Shown in pieces: positions 62,740-64,000 of a DNA stretch of 64,000 nt. The stretch is from NCBI GenBank assembly GCA_039513195.1, contig JBCCRM010000004.1, positions 141,153 to 205,152 of the forward strand, given 5' to 3'. The notes under the pieces were generated by a model, which worked only from the letters and a program-made list of their open reading frames with translations, did no database searches and was not told the origin of the DNA. Made by a program: the position numbers and the translations under genes. This DNA is from Thermohalobaculum sp039513195. Its GTDB lineage: Bacteria > Pseudomonadota > Alphaproteobacteria > Rhodobacterales > Rhodobacteraceae. The number at the start of each line of letters is the position of its first letter. The first letter of the stretch is position 1.

Positions 62740-63954
62740 TCACTCCACCGCCTCACGGTCATGGTGAGGCATCGCCGCGGCACCTTCTGCGAGCAGACGT
62801 TCGATCTCTTCGCCGGAATAGCCGATCTCCGACAAGACCTCGCGGGTATGGGCGCCCAGCACCGGGGCGCCGCGGCGATGCTCGACCGGCGTGCCGAGGA
62901 AGCGTGGCGCCGGCCGGGTCTGGCGGATCGGTCCTGCCTCCGGGTGCTCGGTCTCAATAACCAGCGCATTCGCAGCGATCTGCGGGTGCCGGATCATCTC
63001 CCGACGGGTCAGCACTGGTGCACAGGGCACGTCATGGGCCTCTAGCCGTTCGATCCAGTCGTCGGTGGCACGGGTTCTCAGCGCCTCCTGCGTCAGTTCG
63101 AGGCGCTCGGGCTTATGCTGCTCCAGCCCCTCCGCCGACAGAAACCGCGAATCGGTCTTCCATTCTGGCCGGTCGCAGGCATCGGCCAGGCGCTCCCAGT
63201 CGATCCGGCGGAAGGCTGCGACCGAGATGTGCCCATCGGCGGTTTCGTAGATCAGGTCGATGAAGCTCTGCGCAGTCTCCTCCGCAGGCTCGTCGCCGAT
63301 GAAGGTGTGCGCGCTCATATCGGAGGACCAAAGGAACGACACCACCGTGTCGAGCATCGAAAGCTGGATATGCTGGCCCCGGCCGTCGCGCTCCCGCGCG
63401 AACAATGCCGCGCAGATCGCCTGCGATGCCTGAAAGCCGGTAAGCTTGTCCGGCAGAATGGTGCGCACCAGACGCGGGCGTTCCCGGTCGGACCCGGCCT
63501 GCACCGTGGTGAGGCCAGAGAGCGACTGGATCAGCGGATCGAAAACCGGTTTATGCGCATACGGCCCTGTGTCGCCGAACCCGGTGATCGAGCAGTAGAT
63601 GATCGCCTCGTTGACGGCGCAGGCCGCCCCATAGCCGAGGCCGAGGCGGTCCACCACGCCGGGGCGGAAGTTCTGTACCACCACATCGGCGCCTTCGATC
63701 AGGCGGAGGCAGGCCGCACGGCCGCCCTCGGACTTGATGTCGAGCGCGACGGAGCGTTTGTTTCGGTTGTTGTTGAGGAATGAGGCTGAAAAGCCGCCGC
63801 GTCGGCTTGCCACATGGCGGGCGTGGTCGCCGCCCTTGGGCGCCTCGACCTTGACCACGTCGGCACCTTGATCCGCCAGGACCATGGCGGTCAGAGGGCC
63901 CGAAACCATGGTGGTCATATCGATCACCCGCACGCCTGTCAGCGGTCCTGCCAT
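62740..63954 (-). CDS. CaiB/BaiF-type CoA transferase (family III)
   Basis: 404 residues from the ATG at 63954 (MAGPLTGVRVIDMTTMVSGP). Transfers CoA between organic acids. The catalytic Asp is in HKPVFDPLIQSLSG; other landmarks are VVVQNFRPGVVDRLGLGY, IYCSITGFGDTGPYA and RDGRGQHIQLSMLDTVVSF. Together with the upstream-lying carboxylate transporter it could activate an imported acid; this is only a neighbourhood argument. Confidence 0.93.
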   Translation of the reverse strand: MAGPLTGVRVIDMTTMVSGPLTAMVLADQGADVVKVEAPKGGDHARHVASRRGGFSASFLNNNRNKRSVALDIKSEGGRAACLRLIEGADVVVQNFRPGVVDRLGLGYGAACAVNEAIIYCSITGFGDTGPYAHKPVFDPLIQSLSGLTTVQAGSDRERPRLVRTILPDKLTGFQASQAICAALFARERDGRGQHIQLSMLDTVVSFLWSSDMSAHTFIGDEPAEETAQSFIDLIYETADGHISVAAFRRIDWERLADACDRPEWKTDSRFLSAEGLEQHKPERLELTQEALRTRATDDWIERLEAHDVPCAPVLTRREMIRHPQIAANALVIETEHPEAGPIRQTRPAPRFLGTPVEHRRGAPVLGAHTREVLSEIGYSGEEIERLLAEGAAAMPHHDREAVE

Positions 63955-64000
63955 ACCGACCTCCCGTCGTCTTACTTCGCGCAGCATACACCGTTGGCCG

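Noticed and set aside
61831..63045. 404-codon open frame on the plus strand
   Set aside because: Antisense to the GST and CoA transferase genes, both with clear family motifs.
1..64000. tRNA, rRNA and CRISPR features
   Set aside because: No CCA-ended cloverleaf, conserved rRNA stretch or regularly spaced repeat was noticed on reading; a dedicated scan was not possible.

Overview
The window is GC-rich, densely coded DNA that looks like a chromosomal segment of a marine or saline-habitat alphaproteobacterium, in or near the Rhodobacterales/Rhodospirillales. The indications are the FDH1-type formate dehydrogenase, a form I aerobic CO dehydrogenase, an HmuRSTUV haem system, a CC0125-type lipoprotein, tripartite tricarboxylate transport and a Na+-translocating NADH:quinone oxidoreductase. 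This assignment is inferred from gene content and gene order alone. No rRNA, tRNA or CRISPR array was seen.

Layout. 1-3822: the end of a sigma-54 response regulator, its histidine kinase and an unknown membrane-anchored protein. 3949-9819: a formate dehydrogenase operon (NuoE-NuoF fusion subunit, a VOC-fold protein, the Mo/W subunit) behind a LysR regulator. 9975-11151: a lipoprotein and an unknown protein. 11427-23009: a minus-strand iron/haem uptake operon (outer-membrane receptor, small membrane protein, PepSY protein, two unknown proteins, ExbB, two ExbD, TonB) ending at a terminator. Its receptor gene is split at 19933-22608 by a 2.7-kb insertion sequence that carries passenger genes. 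23333-29243: divergent hmuRSTUV haem uptake and degradation genes. 29596-34290: a GntR regulator, a DapA-fold lyase, an aldehyde dehydrogenase and an FAD amine/amino-acid oxidase. 34444-41155: coxMSLDEF on the minus strand, a form I CO dehydrogenase with the AYRCSFR motif. 41486-43033: an MttB-family methyltransferase whose promoter carries the same tandem palindrome as the DapA-fold gene. 43564-51770: a DCC protein, nqrA-F, and the maturation genes apbE and nqrM. 51790-56414: a small membrane protein, a CBS protein, putA and a divergent Lrp-type regulator. 56700-63954: an EamA permease, tctCBA, an FkbM methyltransferase, a GST and a CaiB-type CoA transferase.

How it fits together. CO and formate oxidation both feed electrons into respiration, and Na+-NQR can turn the resulting NADH into a sodium gradient. 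The TonB-ExbBD energiser serves outer-membrane receptors such as HmuR, so the insertion upstream of it may affect haem uptake as well. The GntR-flanked catabolic genes and mttB appear to form one regulon for a methylated amine or amino-acid-like compound, physically divided by the cox operon.

Most notable observations: the passenger-carrying IS with a structured non-coding segment and a 29-codon ORF; the shared 19-bp double-palindrome operator linking two loci 12.7 kb apart; the form I cox operon between them; and a roughly 100-bp intergenic repeat present in two copies.
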